From: an uncultured Oscillospiraceae bacterium
GTDB taxonomy: Bacteria > Bacillota > Clostridia > UBA1381
Reading direction: 5' to 3'
NCBI GenBank assembly: GCA_946531785.1
Contig: CAMNAT010000019.1
Span: forward strand, 1 to 15,609
Length of the DNA: 15,609 bases
Shown here: piece by piece, positions 1 to 6,428 of the stretch
Layout of the letters: each line of letters starts with the position of its first letter
Numbering within the stretch: position 1 is the stretch's first letter
Made by a program: the position numbers and the translations under genes
The notes under the pieces: model-generated
What the model was told of the DNA's origin: nothing
What the model saw: the letters and a program-made list of their open reading frames with translations, nothing else
The model's database searches: none

Positions 1-176
1 ATGTCGGCTTATGTATATGATCGTCCATTGAAAGCGTATAGTTGATACAATTTTATGGCGAAGAAAATCCTCTGAAACCGCACAACAAAGCCATTTCTGA
101 AAATCAGACTATTCCGGCAGTCTTTATTTTATTTTCTTAAAACCGCCTCGTTTTTATACGTTATGTAAGATTTGCA

Positions 177-195
177 TACCTTTTAACAAAAGGTA
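177..195. repeat. Perfect 8-bp stem with 3-base loop
   Basis: TACCTTTT at 177-184 pairs exactly with AAAAGGTA at 188-195 around a three-base loop. It sits four bases before a second, longer AT-rich hairpin. The low GC content makes it a weak structure in RNA. It is better read as one half of a hairpin pair or as part of a dispersed repeat than as a proven terminator. Confidence 0.6.
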
Positions 196-198
196 CAT

Positions 199-231
199 AA
201 AAAGTTAAAAAGTTTAACCTTTTAACTTTTT
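199..231. repeat. Perfect 12-bp AT-rich inverted repeat
   Basis: AAAAAGTTAAAA at 199-210 is the exact reverse complement of TTTTAACTTTTT at 220-231, with a nine-base loop. The right arm ends in a T run, so the structure could weakly terminate plus-strand transcription entering from the left. Each arm has only one G-C pair, so the stem is not a classical intrinsic terminator. Confidence 0.6.
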
Positions 232-303
232 GTCGGGCAGGGTGGGTGCAAAATGGAAAATATATGTAACCGTTTCTGTAATTATATTTTGATAAGAAAA
301 TGC

Positions 304-340
304 AATTTAAAAATCAAATCAATTATTTAGTTTTTAAATT
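304..340. promoter_or_regulatory. 10-bp inverted repeat touching the -35 box
   Basis: AATTTAAAAA at 304-313 is the reverse complement of TTTTTAAATT at 331-340. The two arms are 17 bases apart, and the right arm reaches the first base of the predicted -35 hexamer at 340-345. The position fits an operator, but the sequence is extremely AT-rich, so chance is a real alternative. Confidence 0.25.
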
Positions 341-368
341 TGATAATTCCTTGATAGTGGTATATAAT
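340..368 (+). promoter_or_regulatory. Near-consensus vegetative promoter
   Basis: TTGATA at 340-345 and TATAAT at 363-368 are separated by exactly 17 bases. This is one mismatch from the ideal -35 box and a perfect -10 box for the housekeeping sigma factor. It lies about 95 bases upstream of the ATG of the broken aldo/keto reductase at 463, so the predicted transcript has a leader of roughly 85 bases. The promoter looks intact although the gene it serves is not. Confidence 0.7.
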
Positions 369-462
369 ATAAGCATCCCATAAAGGGAACACAAATGTAG
401 AGGCAAGCAAAAATAAGATCATAGAATTGGCAGCAGCTCAGATATGAGAAAGAAGGGTTTAA

Positions 463-991
463 ATGAATAAGTTTAAATTAAATGACGGACATGAAATACC
501 GGCGATCGGCTTTGGCGTGTTCATGATAGAGCCGAACGAACCGACAGAGGACGCTGTGACAAAGGCACTCAATGCCGGATACAGGCACATAGATACTGCC
601 TGCTGTAAATCAGATGGAGTGTAATCCGCTGTTTCAGCAGAAGGAGCTTCGCAAATTTATGGCGGAGTACGGCATAAGGCTTGAAGCATGGTATCCGTTG
701 GGGCACGGTGATAAGACTCTGCTTGAGAATAAAACGCTAAAGGATCTGGCGAAAAAGTACAACAAAAATGTAGGACAGATCATTCTGCGCTGGCATTTGC
801 AGGAGGGGATCATAGCACTCCCGAAAGCATCGAGCCAAGCTCATATAGAAGGAAACATAGATTTGTTTGATTTTATGCTTACCGATGCGGAAATGGCAGC
901 GATACGCGCTCTTGATACAGGCAAGGGAACTCATGATCCGGAGGATATGAGAAACGAGGAAATGCTTTCAAGATATAATTTATTTATGTAA
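463..991 (+). pseudogene. Aldo/keto reductase, internally deleted and frameshifted
   Basis: The ATG at 463 follows an AAGGG ribosome site at 453-457. It starts a typical aldo/keto reductase N terminus: the substrate-loop opening, an IGFGV motif and the HIDTA motif carrying the NADPH-side catalytic Asp (residue 44). At about base 600 the frame runs into a stop at 610-612. From base 599 another frame encodes PAVNQMECNP and continues as a normal C-terminal half, with the LPKAS cofactor-binding stretch, to 991. In full-length members of about 280 residues, HIDTA and PAVNQ are some 85-90 residues apart; here they abut. The missing part should carry the catalytic Tyr, Lys and His, so neither piece can be active. 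The fragment from the ATG at 614 (125 residues) might still be annotated as a gene but would be non-functional. This is an old or recent deletion, not a single-base sequencing error. Confidence 0.9.
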
Positions 992-1010
992 AGTCTCTCT
1001 ATTACCGATG

Positions 1011-1041
1011 GAGGGCTGCAAATATATGATAGCCCTCTTTT
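1011..1041 (+). terminator. Intrinsic terminator after the reductase pseudogene
   Basis: GAGGGCT at 1011-1017 pairs with AGCCCTC at 1031-1037 and is followed by TTTT at 1038-1041. The stem has seven pairs, five of them G-C, with a 13-base loop. It closes plus-strand transcription 20 bases after the reductase stop codon. It lies directly beyond the minus-strand regulator stop at 1045, but the minus-strand side lacks a T run, so it is mainly a plus-strand terminator. Confidence 0.75.
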
Positions 1042-1044
1042 GTT

Positions 1045-1899
1045 TCAAAGCTTAATTTTTTTTGTGGGATCCAAAAAACCTTTTTTGGGTGAAACTCCAA
1101 GTTCTTTTTTATAAAAATAAGCAAAGCTATCATAGCTGGTAAATCCTGATTCGATGCAGGCATACATCAGTGATTTGCCTTGCTTATACAGATTCTCGAC
1201 ATTTTCGAGTTTTTTTAAATTGATGTATTTCATTATTGTCATTCCTGTGTACTTTTTGAATAAGAAGCTAAGATGATTTTTGGAATACGGGAAATGCAGC
1301 GCAAGACTTTCCAGATCATATATGGTTTTGTAGTTTGCATCAATGTGGTTGATAAGGTCTTGAATCACATTATTTATAGTATCAAACCCTTCAAATTTAT
1401 TTATTGTGTTAAGGCGATAAAGCAAATCTATTATCTTGCTCATGATGAGTGGTATCTCGTATTTGGATTTTGAATTGTAGTCATTTTTAAAATAGTTTGT
1501 AAAATTCAATATTCCGCTTCTTTTTACTATATATCCGGGTATTTTGTACTTAAAGTCAGTAAGGTTGAAAAATACATCCTCTAATTCAGTACAGTTCATA
1601 AGCTTATAAAAGCTCGGCGGTATGTTCAATACGAATCTTTCAAAGAATTCACCAATGGTTGGTATGGGCTGGTGGAGTGTGTTAGCAGGTACTAAAATAA
1701 CATCGTATGGGTTCAAATGAAACGATGTACCTGATATGTAGAATTCTGCTCTCCCGCTTATATAAATATATATTTCCGGATGAGGGTGCATATGAAGCTT
1801 AAACTCTCTGTCATCTCCGCTTATTATATTGGCACCATGGTGAAAATGAAACAAATCAGGTTTATTTATTTCTAATTTATATATGTTTCTGTACTTCAT
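1045..1899 (-). CDS. AraC-family transcriptional regulator with cupin sensor domain
   Basis: This 284-residue protein has the usual AraC/XylS two-domain plan. Residues about 15-80 form a cupin-like sugar-sensing domain, with the histidine-rich HMHPHPEIYIYISG stretch near 36-49 and a PANTLHQP turn near 71-78. Residues about 185-280 form the paired helix-turn-helix DNA-binding domain, with LESLALHFPYSKNHLSFLFKK as first helix pair and the family signature GFTSYDSFAYFYKKELGVSP near the end. The start is supported by GAGGT six bases upstream on the minus strand. It is divergent from the solute-binding protein gene. Cupin AraC regulators in such loci typically activate transport and degradation genes when they bind a sugar, so it most likely controls the operon beginning at 2120. 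Which sugar it senses cannot be read from the sequence. Confidence 0.93.
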   Translation of the reverse strand: MKYRNIYKLEINKPDLFHFHHGANIISGDDREFKLHMHPHPEIYIYISGRAEFYISGTSFHLNPYDVILVPANTLHQPIPTIGEFFERFVLNIPPSFYKLMNCTELEDVFFNLTDFKYKIPGYIVKRSGILNFTNYFKNDYNSKSKYEIPLIMSKIIDLLYRLNTINKFEGFDTINNVIQDLINHIDANYKTIYDLESLALHFPYSKNHLSFLFKKYTGMTIMKYINLKKLENVENLYKQGKSLMYACIESGFTSYDSFAYFYKKELGVSPKKGFLDPTKKIKL

Positions 1900-1920
1900 A
1901 AGTATACCTCGCAGTCATAT

Positions 1921-1966
1921 TTTATCCGTTTGCAAAAAAACACATCTAACCAAATTGCCGGATAAA
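1921..1966. promoter_or_regulatory. 8-bp inverted repeat in the regulator's leader
   Basis: TTTATCCG at 1921-1928 is the reverse complement of CGGATAAA at 1959-1966, with 30 bases between the arms. It lies 22-67 bases upstream of the regulator start codon on the minus strand. It could be an autoregulatory site or a stem in the leader RNA. I could not find a convincing -35/-10 pair for the regulator, so its promoter position relative to this repeat is unknown. Confidence 0.3.
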
Positions 1967-2008
1967 TCATTTAATTTAGTGTAAAATTTATATTTATTAT
2001 ATATAATA

Positions 2009-2039
2009 TATCGTTAAATGTCAAGAGTTTATCGTTAAA
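2009..2039. promoter_or_regulatory. Tandem operator: two TATCGTTAAA half-sites 21 bp apart
   Basis: TATCGTTAAA occurs at 2009-2018 and again at 2030-2039, so the copies start exactly 21 bases apart, two turns of the helix. The three or four matching bases that follow (TC, then A) extend the similarity. Direct repeats with about 21-bp spacing next to a -35 region are the known binding mode of AraC-family activators, whose two helix-turn-helix motifs contact successive major grooves. The site lies between the divergent regulator and the operon, about 35 bases upstream of the operon's -10 box. Confidence 0.65.
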
Positions 2040-2050
2040 CTTCCAAGAAA

Positions 2051-2079
2051 AAATGAAATATGTGTGTTATACTTATAAT
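2051..2079 (+). promoter_or_regulatory. Operon promoter with perfect -10 and poor -35
   Basis: TATAAT at 2074-2079 is a perfect -10 hexamer, 40 bases before the ATG at 2120. At the usual 17-base spacing the -35 position (2051-2056) reads AAATGA, far from TTGACA. A good -10 with a missing -35 is typical of promoters that need an activator. The direct repeat at 2009-2039 ends 11 bases upstream of this -35 position, which is where an AraC-type activator would act. Confidence 0.6.
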
Positions 2080-2119
2080 ATGTTAAGATAATAAGATTAT
2101 AAAATACGGAGGGATTAAA

Positions 2120-3664
2120 ATGAAAGGCAAATTAAAAAGAATTGCAGCAACAGCGGTAATGGTGAGTCTTTGTGCGGCTTTGACCGCATGCGGCGAAAAG
2201 AAAGCAGTGCAAAATTCAGGAAATGGCGTAAGCTATTGGGTACCGATGAGCCCTAACGCATCTCAGACGGTAGGAAATCTGTCGGAAACCTTTTTCGGCA
2301 AGCAGCTTATGACTGCAACCGGCACAAAAATCACATATCAACATCCGGTACAGGGGCAGGCCGGCGAGAAATTTAATATTCTTGTTGCGGGTGGAAACCT
2401 TCCTGATATAATTGAGTATAGCTGGGGCGCTTATGTAGGAGGAGCAGGCGCAGCTCTTAAAGATGGAATTATCCAGGAAATTGACTTGGAAAAAGATGCG
2501 CCAAATCTTGCCGCATATGTCAAGGCGCATCCTGAGATCGATAAAATGATAAAAACTGATGATGGCAAGTATTACGGCTTTCCATTCATACGCGGAGATG
2601 AATACCTGCTTACGAGTGCGGGCCCGATAATCAGAAAAGACTGGCTTGATGAGCTTGGGCTTGAAGTTCCGGAGACTATTGATGAGTGGACAAATGTTCT
2701 CACTCAATTCAAGGAAAAGAAGACAAGCGGGGCGCCGCTGTGTATCAATCAGGATGCGATATCCTTCTCGTCGATGTTTGTTGGTGCTTATGATACCTAT
2801 GACGGTCTTTATATAAGAGACGGAAAGGTCGTATACGGACCGACAGAGGCAGGATATAAGAATTTCCTTGAGCAGATGAATAAATGGTACAAAGCAGGGA
2901 TACTTGATGCAGATTATGCAACGGTAGATACAAATACGATCCAGTCAAATATTTTAAACGGTGTCTGCGGCGCGACATACGGAAGCTGCGGAAGCGGGAT
3001 CGGTAAATGGTTGTCAGCGGCGACTGTGGAAGGTTTTGACCTTGTAGGAGCAAAATATCCGGTTCTTAATAAGGGGGATAAGCCACAGTTTGGTGCGTAT
3101 CAGTTCCCGGTAACAGGACGATTTGCCACTATAACAAAAGATGCAAAGGATAAAGCGCTTTGCGCAAAGCTTCTGGACTATGCTTACAGTGATGAAGGAC
3201 ATATGCTTTTCAACTTTGGCATTGAGGGAGAAAGCTACGAAATGGTAAGCGGATATCCGACCTATACAGAGGAGATCACAAAGAATCCCGATGGGCTTTC
3301 AATGTCAGTATCGCTTGCTCGATATGCTTTATCGGAGTATATGGGACCGTTTGTACAGGATAAGCGATACATGGAGCAGTATGCAAATCTTCCGCAGCAA
3401 AAGGAAGCGTTGGCTAACTGGATAGATACTAAAATGAGTGAGCATGCTATGCCAAATGTTACATTGTCTGCTGAAGCACAGAGCGAACTGTCAACGATAA
3501 GAGAGAGTATTGAAACATATAAAGCAGAGATGCAGACAAAGTTTATCATGGGAGTTGAGCCGCTCAGCGGATTTGACAGTTATGTTGAAAACCTCCATAA
3601 GAGAGGCGTTGATAAGCTTGTACAGTATTATCAGGAAGCCTATGACAGATACATGAGCAGATGA
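2120..3664 (+). CDS. Extracellular solute-binding lipoprotein, LplA-like
   Basis: This 514-residue protein starts with a basic, hydrophobic lipoprotein signal ending in the lipobox LTAC. Cys24 would be lipidated and anchor the mature protein outside the membrane. The rest has the length and character of the large family 1 sugar-binding proteins related to Bacillus LplA, which bind oligosaccharides for ABC importers. Recognisable elements are a GEKFNILVAGGNLPDI stretch near residues 89-104, a DDGKYYGFP region, the KDWLDELGLEVPETIDEW segment and a C-terminal helical tail. GGAGGG at 2108-2113 lies six bases before the ATG. It is the first gene after the AraC-controlled promoter. No permease or ATPase genes follow, which is unusual, since partners normally sit beside this type of binding protein. 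The ligand is inferred, from the GH105 neighbour, to be an unsaturated or uronic-acid oligosaccharide. Confidence 0.88.
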   Translation: MKGKLKRIAATAVMVSLCAALTACGEKKAVQNSGNGVSYWVPMSPNASQTVGNLSETFFGKQLMTATGTKITYQHPVQGQAGEKFNILVAGGNLPDIIEYSWGAYVGGAGAALKDGIIQEIDLEKDAPNLAAYVKAHPEIDKMIKTDDGKYYGFPFIRGDEYLLTSAGPIIRKDWLDELGLEVPETIDEWTNVLTQFKEKKTSGAPLCINQDAISFSSMFVGAYDTYDGLYIRDGKVVYGPTEAGYKNFLEQMNKWYKAGILDADYATVDTNTIQSNILNGVCGATYGSCGSGIGKWLSAATVEGFDLVGAKYPVLNKGDKPQFGAYQFPVTGRFATITKDAKDKALCAKLLDYAYSDEGHMLFNFGIEGESYEMVSGYPTYTEEITKNPDGLSMSVSLARYALSEYMGPFVQDKRYMEQYANLPQQKEALANWIDTKMSEHAMPNVTLSAEAQSELSTIRESIETYKAEMQTKFIMGVEPLSGFDSYVENLHKRGVDKLVQYYQEAYDRYMSR

Positions 3665-3693
3665 GTTTATAAAAGACTATAGGGAGTTATAAA

Positions 3694-4764
3694 ATGTTTA
3701 GCCCATTTGAATATGCAACAAAAACATGTGATGCTATGATGAAAACCTATCCGGCGGAAAAGCTTCCGCCGGAGGGGTATTTTCACTATCATCAGGGAGT
3801 ATTTCTTTCGGGTATGTTAAATACATATAAAAAGTGTAAAGAAGAGAAATACTTTCAATATATAAAGGACTGGATCGATTCTATCATACAAGAGGATGGG
3901 TCGATCCCGACATTAAGAGAATATATGCTTGACGATATACAGCCGGCGATACTGCTGTTTGATGTTATGGAAAGGTCAGATGATAAGCGGTATGCGATAG
4001 CGCTGGAACGGCTTATGGATGTAGTACGTCGATGGCCTTGCAACCCTCTTGGCGGGTACTGGCACAAAATGCATCATGTGAATGAGATGTGGCTGGACGG
4101 GCTGTATATGATAGGGCCTTTGCAGGCGCAGTACGCTCATTATATAGGAGACAGCCTTTATCTGGATAATGCCATAAATCAGGCGATACTTATGTATGAG
4201 AAAATGCAGCAGAAGGATACTAAACTTCTGCCTCATGCGTGGGAGTATTACAGACGTATCGGATGGGCGGATCCAAAGACCGGTTTTTCGTCGGAGATAT
4301 GGGGAAGAGCGTTGAGCTGGTATGCCGTGGCAATGCTTGATATCTTGGAGTTTACACCTGAGGCCTATGAGCGGCGCGGAAAGCTGATCGAAATTGAGAA
4401 GGAAATTTTAGAAGCGATTTTAAAATATCAGGACAAAGCAACAGGAATGTGGTATCAGGTCGTAGATAAAGCGGATGCGGAGGACAATTGGCTTGAATCT
4501 TCCTGTTCAGCCTTGTTTGCGTATGCAATGGCAAAGGCTGTCAGGATGGGTATTTGTGAAGAAAAACATCTTGATGCAGCTAAGAAAGCATTTCGCGGAA
4601 TAATAGAGCACTCGGTCAAAATAGAAGGCGATGATATAAAGATCGGGGATATTTGTGTAGGGACAAGTGTATGTGACTACGATGGCTATATAAAAAGACC
4701 GACGAGCATAAATGACCTTCATGGAATAGGGGCGTTTTTACTGATGTGTGCGGAGCTTAGTTAA
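3694..4764 (+). CDS. GH105 unsaturated rhamnogalacturonyl/uronyl hydrolase, YteR-like
   Basis: This 356-residue protein matches family GH105 in length and motifs. These enzymes have an (alpha/alpha)6 barrel and remove the 4,5-unsaturated uronate that polysaccharide lyases leave at the non-reducing end. The signature WLDGLYMIGP holds Asp135, the expected general acid (Asp143 in Bacillus YteR). LDDIQP at 79-84 carries the second conserved Asp pair. LPHAWEY with His181 and SEIWGRALSW at 200-209 line the active site in relatives. There is no signal peptide, so it should act in the cytoplasm on imported oligosaccharides. AGGGAG at 3681-3686 precedes the start, and the gap to the binding-protein gene is 29 bases, so the two are co-transcribed. 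GH88 is a related alternative family, but the motifs fit GH105 better. Whether the substrate is rhamnogalacturonan or another uronate polymer is not determined. Confidence 0.88.
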   Translation: MFSPFEYATKTCDAMMKTYPAEKLPPEGYFHYHQGVFLSGMLNTYKKCKEEKYFQYIKDWIDSIIQEDGSIPTLREYMLDDIQPAILLFDVMERSDDKRYAIALERLMDVVRRWPCNPLGGYWHKMHHVNEMWLDGLYMIGPLQAQYAHYIGDSLYLDNAINQAILMYEKMQQKDTKLLPHAWEYYRRIGWADPKTGFSSEIWGRALSWYAVAMLDILEFTPEAYERRGKLIEIEKEILEAILKYQDKATGMWYQVVDKADAEDNWLESSCSALFAYAMAKAVRMGICEEKHLDAAKKAFRGIIEHSVKIEGDDIKIGDICVGTSVCDYDGYIKRPTSINDLHGIGAFLLMCAELS

Positions 4765-4805
4765 TGATAAAAAGTCAAGCTTTTTATAAAGGAGTCGAAT
4801 GTTAA

Positions 4806-6428
4806 ATGAAGCAAAAAGTCATGGGAATTATTGCAATGCCGTTCCTTATTGCTTGCGCAATAAATGCCTTTGCCGCGGGAGATAATTTTACTTACTCAAC
4901 AGACACTTCAACTTTAAAGACCAATTATATGATAGATGCATCGCAGTCGAGCTTTGCAAATCTTGTGGTTTTACCGTATGGTATGGATAGAGCTGATCTC
5001 AATGAGAATAATGCCGATCCGAGCTGCACTTTATTTAAGCTGTGCTATACAGTTGGCGGAATAATTAATGAGGAGGTTCAGCTTGGCGAAGGGTTTAAAA
5101 GAGGGGCATATATTTTGTATACAGAATGCGGGACAGAGACATACAGGGATGCATTTATTGTTCCGACAGCGGATTTGCAGGATATTGTTTCAGATGTAAA
5201 CGGCGGTTCAAACTTGACGAATGCGCGGTTCGGAGCGGATAATGAAATATTTGCCAAATATGAAACGGATATCAGCCGGCTTATAAATAATGCGCGTTCC
5301 GGTGGGAAATATACGGAACAGTCATTTTTAGATGCGTATATGGCATCGGAAGGGATCGCAAGATTCAGAGGGTCGGATTTGACTCTTGATGATCTTGAAG
5401 ATCTTTATGGTTCTTACTTTAGCGGAGCATTTGCGGAATATGATGGGTGGAGCGATGCAAAAAAGCAAAAGCTTTCAAATATATTAAAGCAGCATTCGCT
5501 TGCCAAGCTAAGTGCGCCGGAGCTTGTCAAAGACGCAATATTTGTAAGCGACTGCCAGATGGCGGGAAATGTGTATGATTTGCAGGCTATGGCAGTTGAT
5601 CATTTCAACAAGAGCGGACTGGATATCAAAATATATGAACAACTGAACACCTATGATAAATACTCTGTATTTGCAAAATTGTTTGAAAATATAAAAACTC
5701 TTGGCACCGCTGATAAAATATACGAAAAATTTTTAAGCGTGAGTAAGGATATCGGCTCAGACACTAAACCGGAATATAAGTCGACAGGCGGCGGAGGCGG
5801 CGGAGGACCTGCATTGCCTACAAAGTCCGCAACCGCATTGCCTGCACAGGGGCAGACAGATACGGAAGTGGCGGCGGATACGGAAGCTGAAGTGTTTGCC
5901 GATATTTCCGTGCATTGGGCAAAGGAGTATATAATCGAATGCCATAATAACGAACTGGTAAATGGATATGATGATAACACATTCAGACCGGACAACACTC
6001 TTACCAGAGCGGAGCTTACTGCATTATTGACAAATCTGCTGAAACTTGAAGCTGTTGAGTTTCCGGAATTTAGTGATGTGAGCACAAGCTCGTGGTATTA
6101 TGACAGTATATCAAAGGCTTACGCTGCGAAGATCATTACCGGCTATGGGGAGATATTTAAACCGGAAAGCGATGTATCGAGACAAGATATGGCAGTCATG
6201 ATATTGAGATGCTTTGATTACTTAAATCTTGAATTAGCCGGGGAAAAGATATTTGAAGATTCAGGACTTGTTGCGGAATACGCTAAGCACAGTGTTGCTG
6301 CGCTTGGCGCAAACGGAATAATTACAGGAGATAATAATATCTACCGACCCAATGATTCTCTTACAAGGGCAGAGGCGGCGGCAATTATTTGCCGTGTGAA
6401 TGATTACATTACAGGGGGCGTACTATGA
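4806..6428 (+). CDS. Secreted protein of unknown function with three C-terminal SLH domains
   Basis: The 540-residue protein begins with a signal peptide, likely cleaved after AFA near residue 23. Residues about 30-120 look beta-rich. Residues about 125-320 look mostly helical and match nothing I recognise. A flexible linker begins with seven glycines at 328-334. Three S-layer homology domains follow at about 364-410, 422-470 and 483-531. Two of them carry the canonical TRAE motif and the middle one reads SRQD. SLH triplets bind pyruvylated secondary cell-wall polymer, so the protein should sit on the wall with its N-terminal part exposed. AAGGAG at 4789-4794 lies 11 bases before the ATG. An ATG at 4799 is closer to it but opens a different, short frame. 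The stop overlaps the next start (ATGA at 6425-6428), implying translational coupling and perhaps a joint role with that protein. Confidence 0.85.
   Translation: MKQKVMGIIAMPFLIACAINAFAAGDNFTYSTDTSTLKTNYMIDASQSSFANLVVLPYGMDRADLNENNADPSCTLFKLCYTVGGIINEEVQLGEGFKRGAYILYTECGTETYRDAFIVPTADLQDIVSDVNGGSNLTNARFGADNEIFAKYETDISRLINNARSGGKYTEQSFLDAYMASEGIARFRGSDLTLDDLEDLYGSYFSGAFAEYDGWSDAKKQKLSNILKQHSLAKLSAPELVKDAIFVSDCQMAGNVYDLQAMAVDHFNKSGLDIKIYEQLNTYDKYSVFAKLFENIKTLGTADKIYEKFLSVSKDIGSDTKPEYKSTGGGGGGGPALPTKSATALPAQGQTDTEVAADTEAEVFADISVHWAKEYIIECHNNELVNGYDDNTFRPDNTLTRAELTALLTNLLKLEAVEFPEFSDVSTSSWYYDSISKAYAAKIITGYGEIFKPESDVSRQDMAVMILRCFDYLNLELAGEKIFEDSGLVAEYAKHSVAALGANGIITGDNNIYRPNDSLTRAEAAAIICRVNDYITGGVL
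5787..5807 (+). repeat. 9-bp tandem repeat encoding a polyglycine linker
   Basis: GGCGGCGGA is present twice in a row, followed by GGA, giving seven glycines at residues 328-334. It separates the unknown N-terminal part of the protein from the SLH domains. Repeat slippage in multiples of three would change linker length without breaking the frame. Confidence 0.8.

Larger units (their letters stand above)
1..462. other. Gene-free upstream region with hairpins and a promoter
   Basis: No intact gene is visible in the first 462 bases. On the plus strand, frame 1 reads 14 codons from base 1 to a TGA at 43-45. Frame 3 then reads about 30 codons after the TAG at 39-41, up to a stop near 140. On the minus strand one frame stays open from about base 120 to base 1. 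None of these is long enough or familiar enough to call. The segment holds two adjacent AT-rich hairpins (177-195 and 199-231), a G-rich patch (235-248), a 10-bp inverted repeat (304-340) and a near-consensus promoter (340-368). The mix of short broken frames and hairpins suggests decayed sequence or a copy of a dispersed intergenic repeat, but one window cannot show which. Confidence 0.5.

Noticed and set aside
614..991. Independent 125-residue reductase gene
   Set aside because: The coding similarity extends upstream of this ATG into PAVNQ, and the piece lacks the catalytic and half of the barrel residues. It is the tail of a broken gene.
2216..2707. 163-codon minus-strand open frame inside the solute-binding protein gene
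   Set aside because: It is a shadow of the plus-strand gene; its translation has no recognisable domain and the sense frame is clearly the real protein.
4769..4785. AAAAAG/CTTTTT hairpin between the GH105 and SLH genes as a terminator
   Set aside because: Six pairs with a single G-C pair is too weak, and a ribosome site follows immediately, so read-through into the next gene is expected.
4799..4801. ATG nearer to the ribosome site as start of the first SLH protein
   Set aside because: It is in a different frame that soon stops; only the ATG at 4806 gives a signal peptide and the SLH protein.
5651..6085. 144-codon minus-strand open frame inside the first SLH protein gene
   Set aside because: It lies wholly opposite a well-supported gene. 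It is proline-rich only because it is antisense to the glycine linker, and it has no sensible ribosome site or domain.
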